A stretch of 64,000 bases of DNA. Origin: Apoda limacodes. Its lineage: Eukaryota > Arthropoda > Insecta > Lepidoptera > Limacodidae. Under the pieces are notes generated by a model. That model saw only the letters and a list, made by a program, of their open reading frames with translations. It was not told where the DNA came from and did no database searches. The stretch lies in contig OX291542.1 of the NCBI GenBank assembly GCA_946406115.1, forward strand, positions 37,467,321 through 37,531,320. Reading direction: 5' to 3'. Below are positions 21,494 to 32,510 of this stretch, one piece after another (positions within the stretch are counted from its first letter, which is position 1; every line of letters begins with the position of its first letter). The translations under genes were made by a program, and so were the position numbers.

Positions 21494-22105
21494 TGTAGAG
21501 GTTACGACCTCTTGTTAAGTGTAAAGGAAGTAAATATGCTAGCTAACTTATTTCACGCAGCATATACTTCGTAGTGGTTTTATGAAAATATAATAGATGG
21601 TGTCAGTGCGTTTTTAAATAAAAACAATTGGAATTTAGAGTTTGTCAGTATTTTTACATTGATTGACATTCCAGTGAAAATTATAGATCGGACAAGTCTA
21701 TATAAACTTGGAGGGTCGATTCCTGTCTCTATCAGGGAGCCCTAGAATTTGTAGAATGGCCTAATATTGCCAGTAGACTTAGAGTAAGATACTTCAGTAT
21801 CCAAAATGCACTAAGCATCGCCACCATTGCGATTAAATGTAGATATTACCCAATGTACCGACACGACGACCCAAGGCCTATTGAAGGATGGCCTAATGAA
21901 AGAAGACGTACTGGAGATAAGTTTAAAATTGTATAATAAATCTCCTAGGTAGTAGATGAGTCTAAAGGATGTATACTTTTGTGGCGATTGAAAAGAACAT
22001 ATAAATACATAAAAGAACTCCCGATGTCGTCTTTTTAGTAGCAGAGATCCCGATACCTAATAAGAAATAGGTAGAAGCAGCTTCTTTACGCCCTCGCGCT
22101 CTGCA
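21494..22105 (+). repeat. 3' LTR of the gypsy element, complete (612 bp)
   Basis: Begins TGTAGAGGTTACGACCTC, ends CGCGCTCTGCA, and is followed by the GTAC target duplication (22106-22109). The LINE-C sequence resumes immediately after. Confidence 0.9.
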
Positions 22106-22215
22106 GTACATATTAAAATATCATTCAGTACTTTATACTATTTAATAAAATTCTGTTTAGGCGCCTTCGATAAAAGTGTCCGCAATTACACATATCCTGT
22201 CAATACTAATATCAA

Positions 22216-25056
22216 TTGCATAGAAATGGTACAACATGCTGGCTGCTAGGCCTTAGAACAAATTATTTACAAGTTGGACATTTTAATGCGGGATCACTAG
22301 GCTCAAGACAGGATGAGTTTATAGCAAACATGCTAAGCCTGTCCCTGGACATAGTGGCTATTAATGAAACCTGGCTCAGAGCAGAAGAGAAAGGCAGAGC
22401 TCCTACAGTGCCTGATTATCGACTAAGACACTTTCCACGACCGCTAAATATCCGAGGAGGCCGTGGGGGAGGAGTTGGGTTTCACATAAAAAATGGCATA
22501 TATTCACCAACATGTAACCATCCAGTTAGTGAAATTGTAGAGCAGATGTGGATGTTAGTTAATGTCAACGGGTACAAAGTTAAAATAGGCACGGCGTATC
22601 GTCCCCCATGGCTGGATATCAATACTTTTCTGGACGCAATTACTAACTCAGTTGTCTTTTTTAGTGCCGCTGATTTTATCATCGTTACCGGGGACTTTAA
22701 TATAAATGTCTCAAATTGTCTGGATAGCAAGACTAAACTGCTTAAGGAATTCTTTAACTCCATCAGTCTGACACAACACATAGACAAACCAACTCATTTC
22801 ACTGATCACAGCGAAATATTAATAGACATAATTTGTTCTTGTGTCAATTATGTTCCAGAACTAGGAAATCATGCTGTTGTGTCAGTAGAACTGAACTTCA
22901 AGAAAATCAAAGTTAGCCCACAACATGTAAGTTACAGCCCACTAAAAGATATCATCTTTGAAATTTTTTTTAACGACTTGAGTCTTATAGATTGGCAGAG
23001 GATTGAGCAGATTGCAGACTTGAACGAGTTGGTGGCATCTTTTAATGATGCAATACACACTGTCTTTGACCTTCACGCTCCCAAGAAGTCAGCCATTATT
23101 AAAAAGCCCTTCCATCCATGGATTACTGACACAGTTAAGGACATGATCAGAATTCGCAACAACAGTTATAATAGATACAAAAGTAGAATCACATAAAATA
23201 TTCTATAAAGATATGAAGTCTATGGTAATTTCAGCTATACATCAAGAAAAAAAAGTATATTTTGAACAGTGCGTAAATGGTCAGTAAAATAATCGAAAGC
23301 GGCTTTGGAAAAATTTAAAAAGTAACATAATCCCTAAAAAAAACACTACATTGTTGCCAGGTACTTTCAATAATCCAAATAAGTTAAATAGTTACTTCTT
23401 AAATATACCGGGAAAAAGTTCCGCAGACATATCAACCTTGACTTACTTTGAGTTCCATAAATATAGTCCCGCTACTTTTGAATTACAACCCATGAGATAA
23501 GAGCAAATTATGAAAATAATAAAAGATTTACACTCCAATGCCCAGGGAGTTGACCAAATTTCATTGGAAATGATTGAGTTGACCCTTCCATACAGTCTTT
23601 CTACGATAACAGCGATAGTTAATAAGTCCATAGCCAGCTCGACCTTTCCCGAAGCGTGGATCCCAAATCCTGAAAGTGAAAAGGATCTGCGATCAATTAA
23701 CATACTGGCTTGTATCTCAAAGGTATTGGAAAAAGCAGTGTACCTACAACTTTCTGATTATGTGGAATATAATAAAATTTTAGCAAAGGCTCAGTCTGGG
23801 TTTAGGACTGGACATAGCACATCCACAGCCTTATTAGATGTCTTTGACAAAGTATTATCATTTCAAGACAATGGTATGGGTTCGATACTGGTCCTCCTTG
23901 ATTTCTCACGTGCCTTGACTCCATAGATTGTACTTTATTGCTATCAAAATTATCAAACTATGGTTTGGAGACAGCGACATTAGCATGGTTTGATAGCTAT
24001 CTAAAAAATAGGTCACAGTTTGTAGAGCTCAGCGGGGAACAGGGCAATACACTCAAATCATCATTACAACCTGTGGATCGTGGTGTCCCACAGGGATCAA
24101 TCCTAGGTCCTTTACTTTTTGTCATTGCTGACATCATATCTTGTCTTGAGAACTGTCAATATCATCTGTATGCAGATGATTTGCAAATGTATGTCCCAGT
24201 CCCCCAACAGAATGTACCTTTTGCAGTAAAAAACTAAATAGTGACTTGAACAGTGTAGCATATTGGCCAGAGAAAAATTGCTTAGCTCTTAACCCAAGCA
24301 AGTCAAAGTATATGGTGATTGGCTCAAAAAAACAAGTTAAAGAAATATTAAAAGCCCAACCATATATTTAACTATTTTAGGACAGAAGGTCGAATATTTG
24401 GAGGAAGCACGGAATCTAGGACTTATTATGGACAGTCACCTCAAGGCACACACACATACAAGAAGCAGCAAAAAATTGCTTTTATAGACTCAAAGTGTTG
24501 TATAAAGTAAGAGATTACCTAAGTGTTGACATTAGAACTAGTTTGTGTGAATCACTGATTTTGTCAAAACTTAATTACGCTGACACTGCATACGGGGCTT
24601 GTCTTTTAGCCAAATCACAGCGCCTCATACAACGAGTACAAAACGCATGCGCGCGATTCTGTTTTCCCATACCACCAAGAACTCACATTATCCCTTTTAT
24701 AAATAATGCTTATGAGGATGGAAGGGCGCCAAAAGTTGCACTTTGCGGTATTAATGTTTGGTATAGTCGAAACAGGAAAACCCGCTTACCTCGCCGAAAA
24801 ACTCTGCTGGGCCCGATATGCAAATAAATATGCAACACGTGCATCTGTACACAAGCTACGCTGTCCTAAGCACAACACGGCAGCCTTTCGTGGCAGCTTT
24901 CGATACGCATCGTCCCATTGCTGGAATAATATTCCTCCTCCTTGTCATGCTGCAAAAACCAAAAAACATTTTACTAATATGCTAAAGTCACACATAAGAA
25001 ATAAATACATCCATAAAAAGATATTTACCTCAATTGAAACAACATTAACTTCATAA
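22216..25056 (+). pseudogene. LINE-C ORF2: endonuclease-reverse transcriptase, broken
   Basis: Endonuclease (22216-23196): LQVGHFNAGSLGSRQDEF, IVAINETWLR, GGRGGGVGFHI, GTAYRPPWL, IVTGDFNINVS. RT in several frames: QSGFRTGHSTSTALLDVFDK, a stop near 23923 inside the FD(x)xxAFD block, then GVPQGSILGPLLF and the catalytic YADD (24169-24180). The C-terminal part (24706-25056) has FRGSFRYASSHCWNNIPPP. Frame breaks lie at about 23196, 23490, 23926, 24237 and 24480-24830. The nearest relative here is LINE-D at 39245. ORF1 lies upstream of the inserted LTR element at 7220. Confidence 0.85.
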
Positions 25057-25655
25057 CGGGTATCTTTCTCGATTCTATGTCGCATTGCACAAGTTGCAAC
25101 ATAGCAAAATTCAAACACATAATCAGTTAAACTGTTTCACTGGCGCTAAGAATAGAGCTTCAAATGGCGTCACTTCTGGTTGAACAGGAAGTGAATGATA
25201 AATTTCAATTCATTCGATCTCGTCTCGACTGATATTTGTCTATGACGACATTGGGTGTGTTCGTTGTAGGTAGAAATTTGCAAACTCATTTCAACATAAT
25301 TGTTTTCTTTCAGACTGACTTTTATTTATTTATTTCTTTATAGCTATAGAATAATGTGTGTGTGTGTATGTGTGGGGTAGTCAAAGTTTTATTTCTATTT
25401 TTAATCTTTTATTTTTATTGAATTCTAACTGGCATAAGATAATATAATGTACCTATAAGTGAGTGTATGTCACAGAGCTCAAATAGGGTTCCCACTGAAA
25501 ATCAGCGCTGTTGCAGGTAACTGCTACAGCATAATGCTGAGTGGGAAACCCGTTTTGAAGCATTCTTACTATACAAATATTACAATAGCTATTTAGTGTA
25601 AATTATGTTACTTTTTACTTTAATGCTTCAAAATAAATACTTTTCTTTCTTTCTT
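25057..25655 (+). other. LINE-C 3' UTR with conserved hairpin and (TTTC)n tail
   Basis: Contains a (GT)n run (25361-25374), then a hairpin: GGTTCCCACT (25487-25496) pairs with AGTGGGAAACC (25540-25550), with an inner ATCAGC/GCTGAGT stem. It ends in (TTTC)n at 25639-25653. The same hairpin is in the fragments at 14843 and 42173. Confidence 0.65.
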
Positions 25656-25789
25656 TATTTAGCCAGTCTATTATGATAAATTCAGCATCTGGTTGGTTTA
25701 GGTTTATAACTTTCTGATTCAAGTCATTTTGTAGTCTAAAACGAAGAAAATATATCAATAATAAAAAAAAAAAAACATAAAAAAGTTAC

Positions 25790-26640
25790 ACTAATGCCCA
25801 GGGCATTGGTCCCCTGGACTCCATCAACGTATTTACTCACCAATGCACTAACCTCAGACGCTTTAGCTATTTCCATAGTTTAATGACATATGGTATCCTA
25901 TTGTGGGGTAGCGCTGCTGATGTAAATACAATATTTTTGTTACAAAAAAGGGCAATTCGTGCTATTTATAAATTAGGATCTAGGATATCTCTACGGGGAT
26001 AGGTTTAGGGAAGTAAAAATTTTAACTTTAGTGTCGCAGTACATATTTGAAAATCTTTTATATGTACATAAAAATATCAATAGTTTCAGCAAGAAAAGTG
26101 ACGTTCACAAAGTAAATACTAGAAGTAAAAATAAGCTGTTGGTGCATGATACACGTCTACACAAAATAAGTAACTCTTTTATGGGGCAATGTATACACTT
26201 TTACAACAAAGTTCCCAATAAAATTCAAAATCTATCAATAATTAAATTTAAATCTTTTATCAAGCAGGTACTTTGTAAAAAGGCATACTACAATATTTCA
26301 GACTATGTAAATGATAAAAATCCTTGGGACTGATGATGCTCAATTACAGGATGCATAGGTAAACCAAATTAAAATGGAAAAAACATAAAAATGTACGACT
26401 AAAATTTTTTTATATAAAACATTAATTGTATTTTAGTTTATTTGTATTATTGATAGTGTTTTTAAAAGAGTAACTATCGAGTTTCTTGCCGGATTCTTCT
26501 CGGTAGAAATCAACAACATTGTGAACCGGCGGGAAAGTGGGAGGGTTCAAAAAATAATATTTTATAACTTTGACGATTCAAAAGTGATTGTAAAATCCTT
26601 ATTTGAATAAACCATTTTGACTTTGACTTTGAAACCTTAA
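25790..26640 (+). mobile_element. LINE-F, RT C-terminal region and 3' end
   Basis: Encodes MTYGILLWGSAAD and LLQKRAIRAIYKLGSR, then, after a frameshift, ILTLVSQYIFENLLYVHKN, ending at 26333. The 3' UTR has TTTCTTGCCGGATTCTTCTC and ends with a GACTTTGACTTTGA tail (26620-26633). 5' truncated. Confidence 0.75.
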
Positions 26641-26679
26641 TGAACATGTCAAAAAGTATTAAATTTTTTTTAAATCAGT

Positions 26680-27400
26680 CTGTCATGTTGCAAAGTCTAA
26701 TCACATAAGCAGAAAAATAAAATCACCTGATAATGCGATTAAAACTGTTTGGAATGTGATCAATAATGAAACTGGTAGATCAAAGGCTCGTGAACACAAC
26801 TTTAATATCAAAACAGACTCTGTAAACCAGATTGATAATGACGAAAAAGTTGCCCAAATATTTAAAAAATTCTTTGGTGAAATACCATCAAAAATAACTG
26901 AATCCTTAACTTCATCTTGCCAAGCTGCTGAATCTATTCTAAAGGACAGTGTTACTGAGTGTAATGTTAACTTTAAATTTAATATCGTGGATCCCTAAAT
27001 AATTATCACAACATTTAAAACACTTAATCTGAAAAATACTGAAGATTTGTGGGAGATGTCTGTGAAGTTAATTAGCTCAATCATTTCAGTTGTTGCTCCA
27101 TCTTGCTGATATATTTCCAGACCTTATGAAATGCAGTAAATTGATACCAATATCTGTTCTACCTGTCTTTAGTAAGATATTTAAAAATCTTACTAATCAA
27201 TTGCTCTCACATTTTTGTATATAGGGACTTTTACATGATTGACAATTCGGTTTTACCAGGGGACGCTCAACTACTGATGCTGGAGCCTTGCTTAAAAAGC
27301 ACATTTTCGCAGCATGGGAGGGTTCCCAAGATGTAGTTGGCGTTTTTTGCGACTTATCGAAGACTTTTGATTGTGTCGATCATCATATGTTTTTCAGATA
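26680..27400 (+). pseudogene. LINE-F, RT N-terminal half with deletions
   Basis: Linker (TVWNVINNETGRSK, DNDEKVAQIFKKFFGEIP), then broken RT blocks: LMKCSKLIPISVLPVFSKIF and QFGFTRGRSTTDAGALLK, then VFCDLSKTFDCVDHH. It stops before the catalytic YADD. Several frame breaks. Confidence 0.65.
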
Positions 27401-27619
27401 ATTTCCTTGAAATAGTGTAAATATGCTCACATATTAGTTTATAATATATTATAATATTTTATTATAAGTAAAATTGTTCATACTGTGGTCAAATCTTTGC
27501 CGGCAATTGAAAATCTTTAAAATTATTTTAATACGGCGAAATTTACAATCCCGTCGTATAGAAGCACATATCCTCACGATGATTAAGAGTAAATTGGTAC
27601 CTGAAGATAAGGGTTTGAG

Positions 27620-27915
27620 GAGTACCCCTAAACCCCAAAAATATAAGTGAAGCAAAGTGAACAGTCAATTGCCTGATTTTTTTTCCGCAAAAGCAGAGAA
27701 CTAAGTTTACCTGCTAGAACTGTAATTTGTGGACCCCACTGCAATTTTGAGTCAATAGTTATACCTAAAAAGATCGTTGTATCAAATAATTCTAATTTTT
27801 CATTATTTAATACCAGATTTCTATTAAATTGGATAACATTAGGTAGTGAAAACTTAATGCATTTTATTTTATTTGCATTACAGTACAAAATATTTTTTTT
27901 TAAGCAAACTGCATA
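27620..27915 (-). pseudogene. LINE-F fragment, post-catalytic RT region
   Basis: Minus-strand coding KIKCIKFSLPNV, NNEKLELFDTTIFLGITIDS and LQWGPQITVLAGKLSS. The same segment is at 61850-62030 on the + strand. It is inverted relative to its neighbours and directly abuts the LINE-A copy beginning near 27915. Confidence 0.75.
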
Positions 27916-29875
27916 TGAGACTTGGACCACGGCTCGTATTATAAGGATCCGAATATTTCTGAGTTAAAACGCAAATTAAATGCTGCCTCGAGTTCAGTAA
28001 GAAACAACTGCCAGAGCAAAATTCCAATTCATCGGCAAAATAGGTGGGTGACTTGCGAGCTATCCTTCTGGGAGTCGTGCTTTCTGGTCGCTTGCCAAAG
28101 CTGCCGAAGGGAACTTATGCCAGTCGTCGTTACCACCACTGCGAAAGACCGATGGTGACTTGGCCCATAGTGCTAAAGAGAAAGCCGATCTACTGGGCAG
28201 TCTCTTTGCCTCGAACTCGAACATGAACGATGAAGGCGCTGTACCACCTACTATACCGTGGTGCGGTAAGACCATGCCGGAAATCTCCGTAACGCAGCGG
28301 GAGGTCCGGCGAGCGTTGCTTTCTCTAGACGTTCATAAGTCGAGTGGGCCAGACGGTATACCAGCAGTGGTGCTTAAGCAGTGTGCTCCTGAGTTATGTC
28401 CTGTACTTACGCGCCTCTTCGCGCTTTTCTACCACACAAGGCAATTTCCGTCTTCATGGAAGACTGACTGCGAATGTGCACCCGGTGCCCAAAAAGGGCG
28501 ATAGATCAGATCCATAGAATTACAGGCCTATCGCTATTACCTCTCTCCTCTCGAAGGTGATGGAGCGTGTGATCAACACACAGCTTCTAAGATACCTAGA
28601 AGTGCACGACCTGGTCAGTGACCGTCAATATGGCTTTCGCCATGGTCGCACGACTGGTGACCTTCTAGTGTATCTCACACACCGATGGGCACTAGCCATT
28701 AAGAGTCAGGGGGAGCCATTGGCATGTAGCCTGGACATAGCGAAGGCGTTCGATCGGGTCTTACAGAGTGCCCGAGGATTTGTGCAAATGGGTGGCTATC
28801 TTTTTGTCCTGCAGACGCATACGAACCGTAGTTGACGGTAGTTGCTCTGATAGCATGGACATTAATGCTGGTGTCCCGCAAGGCTCTGTGCTGTCTCCTA
28901 CGCTGTTTCTACTGCATATAAATGACATGTTGGACATCAACAACATACATTGCTATGCAGATGACATTACTGGAGACGCTTATTACACGGGTCGTGCAAA
29001 CATCCCTCGTTCCGTTGTGGAGGAAAACCGTGGAGAACTTGTGTCTCAAATCGAGACCACACTGTCCAAGGACTCTGACTGGGGACGGGTTAACCAGGTC
29101 CGATTCAACCCTACAAAGACACAAGTGTGCGCGTTCACCGCTAAGAAAACTCCATTCACTGTAGTCCTACAATTCCAGAACACTCCCCTCTCTATCTCCA
29201 AGAGCATTGGGATCCATGGTGTCGACATCTCCAGCGATGTTCAGTTCCGAATTCATTTACAAGATAAGGTGAAGCTGGCGTCCAAAAAACTTGGTGTACT
29301 CAATAGAGCGAAGCAGTACTTCACGTCGGGGCAAAAGTTGTTACTTAACAAGTCGCAAGTCCGGCCCCATATGGAGTACTGCTGCCATCTCTGGGCGGGT
29401 GCACTCGGATACCAGCTTGGCCCTTTTGACTCGGTTCAACGACGGGCTGTGAGAATTGTCGACAATTCCAAACTCCCTTGCGGTATCGAGCCCTTAAGTC
29501 TGAGGAGAGACTTTGCCTCCCTGTGTGAGTTCTACCGCTTGTACAATGGGTTGTGTTCTGAGGAATTGTTCGAAATGATGCCCACGGCTACTTTCTACCA
29601 TCGCACCGCTCGCCATCGGCAGGGAATTCATTCTCACACTTTAGAACCTAAATGGTCGCGTACAGTGCGGTTTCAGAGAAACTCTCTCCCGCGAACGCTT
29701 TTGTTTGTGGAATGAGCTCCCTGCCAAGGTTTTCTGCAAGGACTACAGCATGGAGTTCTTCAAGAAAGAAGTTATTAGATTTCTGAAGGGCAACCCATAG
29801 GCTACGGTGACCGCTTACCATCAAGCGCACCGTAAGCTTGTTTGCCACCTTAGTGGTATAAAAAAAAAAAACGTC
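27915..29875 (+). mobile_element. LINE-A copy, RT to 3' end, broken
   Basis: 5' truncated in the endonuclease-RT linker (AKFQFIGKIG, SRAFWSLAKAAEGN). RT blocks: HKSSGPDGIPAVVLKQCAPE, DRQYGFRHGRTTGDLL, SLDIAKAFDRV (then a deletion and frameshift near 28760), NAGVPQGSVLSPTLF, and the catalytic YADD at 28954-28965. The post-RT region runs open to about 29715 (LGVLNRAKQYFTSGQ, RPHMEYCCHLWAGA). The 3' UTR at 29793-29875 has TAGGCTACGGTGACCGCTTA and a poly(A) tail. Confidence 0.85.
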
Positions 29876-30646
29876 CGGGCGACTATAGTAGCCCAAAACT
29901 TTTTGGCGTCAAGCATTAGAGCGACTATGGCAGCCTCGCAGACTTGTTTCCGTTTCTTAGATTATGGTCTGTGGACATTCTGTGGAGCTTCTTAAAATTG
30001 ATACTAGATGGTTCTGTATTAAAAGACGCGTCTATTGGTAGGTAAAATAGTCTTAACAAGCCAAAATAAACATTAAAAAAAATGTTTAAAGTCAGTGTGA
30101 AATAAAATTTCACGTTTTTGTGTGCTCCGTGTTTACAATTTGGTTATTAATAATAATAATATACTTTATTGTGCATATAGAATACAAAACAATTAAAACA
30201 ATAAAAGTAATAACAAATTGGCGGTCTTATCGCTAATGAGCGATCTCAATGTATTAGTGTAAAATAATAAAAAAAACCTCAGAATATCCAAAGTAATGAT
30301 ATATGAGCCTCAAAAAAAACCATATTTAGTTTAGTCTAACTATAAATAGATTATATTGACAAACTAAGTAGAACAAATATTTTACACAAATTTAACCCTA
30401 ATTCTCAGGTTTAACCTATTTTTAAAGTACTTTGGATTACTAGTTGTACTTTAATTGTCACATATATTGATTGTGTATAGTTTTGGCACACAGACGTATT
30501 TTTTGTTTTAGTATAGCCGTAGTAGTTTGCTAGATAATACGCTTTATGTTGGAAAAGGCACGAGCCGTTCGATGCAAAAAATTTTGATCGCACGGGTGGA
30601 CCTTCAGCGCACTAATAGCTGTCGCGCCCGGACGTTTTAGTGGTTA
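29876..30646. other. Non-coding intron DNA with a LINE 3' tail scrap
   Basis: No gene. Around 30146-30260, minus strand, lies a common lepidopteran LINE/SINE end (ATACTTTATTGTGCATA ... GGCGGTCTTATCGCTAA). The rest shows no recognisable feature. Confidence 0.4.
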
Positions 30647-31110
30647 TGTTAGGTTTTCTATTCAAACTTAAATAATTTACGTTTGATTAGTTTAAGGAGC
30701 ACTCTAAAGACCAAGCTAAGTAACGATGTTATGTCTCTGTTGTTAACTTTATAGTGGTGCCTGGTTTTGGTGGGGCTTTGGATGTGTGGAGGTGTGGCGC
30801 ACGAGTGCGTACGTGTATACGTGTATATGTGTATATACATATTTGAATAGATATTGTTTACTTGATGGCTTGGTTCCTGCATGACTGATTGGTAACAGGT
30901 GTACATCCGGGAGTTTCTTGTCACTTCTTCTCCTCTTAGGCTAGTTTTCGAAGTGATGGTAGTTTAAATGACGTTCATTTGTTGCCGGGCTGTTGTGTAG
31001 GGGCTGGGCCACTTTCGGGTGAGCGACGTGTTTGAATGTGTGTATGCATATATAGTTTTATTGGAGATGCTTGAGTGTGCCATGTCCTATATATATATAT
31101 ATTGTTTGTG
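30647..31110 (+). repeat. Dispersed repeat R1, copy 1
   Basis: Closely matches 62546-63360, from ATGTTAGGTTTTCTATTCAA through ACCAAGCTAAGTAACGATG to TGCTTGAGTGTGCCATG. This copy lacks much of the TATATG-rich interior. Antisense ORFs in both copies are by-products. The family could be part of a LINE-F 3' UTR or an independent non-autonomous element. Confidence 0.6.
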
Positions 31111-31326
31111 TGTTGTCAAGTTACCAAATCGAAGGTGAAATCTACGTTATATTAGGAGGGATGCTGTTATCATATCAGTCAAGTATCAAGTTACCAAATA
31201 AAATATTATATTTTTGCGAAGATAATGACATGCCCAAAGTGCAACCGGTTTGATTGAATTAATTAATTAATTAATTCTCCAACATGCGCATTTGAACAAC
31301 AAAATTGAGACCAGTTTTCTAATAGA

Positions 31327-31590
31327 TTGTACAAATTGCGTCCTCTTCTTGAAAGACATTGGCTAAAAGAAGTTTACCAACCTGCTAAACATGAGACTCC
31401 GCCACATCAAGGACGCAAACCAGCAATACCATCATCTACAATCAGATACGACGGCAGAGATCATTGGCTTGTCCCAATAAATACAGAACGGCGGCGGGCT
31501 AAACAAACTGGAGGAAGAAGTAAATTTCAATGTCAGAAATATGATGTAGGCCTTCACCCCAAATTCCACATGGCATACATTTTCTTTTGA
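31327..31590 (+). pseudogene. PiggyBac-like transposase C-terminal scrap
   Basis: Encodes RYDGRDHWLVP and SKFQCQKYDVGLHPKFHMAY. A C-x-K-x-D-V-x-L-H end preceded by a basic stretch resembles the zinc-binding tail of piggyBac-family (DDE_Tnp_1_7) transposases. The first Cys pair of the usual cluster is absent and no DDD core is near. A run of ATTAA lies just upstream (31256-31276). Confidence 0.45.
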
Positions 31591-32510
31591 TTTTTATAAT
31601 AAAAACATTTATTCACAAAACTCGTATTTTTATTTGAACCTATTTTTAACATCATCTGTGTCCGCTATGCATAGAGTCCGATTTATCGGACGGGCTATAA
31701 GATCTGAGCTATAACATAAAAAAAAATTTTTGTTATAAAATCATCAAAGACACTCTAAATGATAATATATTATAGTTATCATAATAAAAAAGGCGTAAAT
31801 AAACTAATGGGTATAATATCGGAATACTCTTAAATATCTGAATTCCTTCACTCGATTGACGATATTTAACGCTTCACATGGTGCGCCCCCTATGCTACGT
31901 AAAAACAAAAGAATAATAATATACATGTTTGACTTTGTTTTTAGTAGCTTACTAACTTATTTTTATTACCTAATAAATTTTTAGGTACATATTGCATACT
32001 CTTTAGCTAATTATCAAAGTATTGTATTATTACTTTAAATATAACTTCTTGTCAGCACTTTTTGGCAGTATTTAACATTGTTTACAATTCAAAAGTGTTT
32101 TTAGAAACCTATTTTAAAAAAGGTGACTTGGGCAACTTAAAATTATAAATTATGTCAAAATAGGATATAATGTCATTATATTGATAAATCATTTTGTATA
32201 AATGTGCATTGAGATTAGAAATATATTTATTTGGCTTTTCAGACCAGCAATAATCAATCCACTTACAATTTACTTTATCTTGTATTCTGAAAAGGGTATC
32301 AATACTTTTCAAAATACTTAATAAAGTCCTTCTTTTTCAAATATGCACTATACCCAAATATAATAAGAAATTAATACCATAAGATAGTAATCTACCTAAA
32401 TTATCTGTTAGTATACTACTAATTATATAATTGACTGAATGATACTCCAGGAGTGCAAATGTTTGTTACTTTTTGGTTAAGAAAATTACCAACAAGCATT
32501 CCAAACCTTC
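31591..32510. other. AT-rich intron DNA
   Basis: No gene. A palindromic CCGATTTATCGG lies at 31679-31690. Near 31873-31900 TTCACATGGTGCGCCCCCTA resembles 63400-63430, suggesting the end of the R1/LINE-F repeat was separated here by the piggyBac-like insertion. Confidence 0.35.

Larger units (their letters stand above)
8877..22105 (+). mobile_element. Gypsy-type (Metaviridae) LTR retrotransposon, degenerate, with nested insertions
   Basis: Two direct LTRs (8877-9450 and 21494-22105), a 4-bp target duplication GTAC (8873-8876 and 22106-22109), TG...CA termini, and a pol remnant in the order protease, RT, RNase H, integrase with a GPY/F-type C-terminus. Gag and the primer-binding site are missing, and no env ORF is found. 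About 20 differences between the LTRs (roughly 96% identity by eye) mean it inserted some time ago. It carries a minus-strand LINE 3' fragment (14732), a plus-strand LINE 3' fragment (ending 16092) and the intact LINE-B (16241 to ~20600). It sits inside LINE-C. Confidence 0.85.

Noticed and set aside
30658..30924. Minus-strand ORF shared with 62631-62972
   Set aside because: The two are similar only because both lie in repeat R1. Composition is low-complexity and the C-terminal parts differ by frame.
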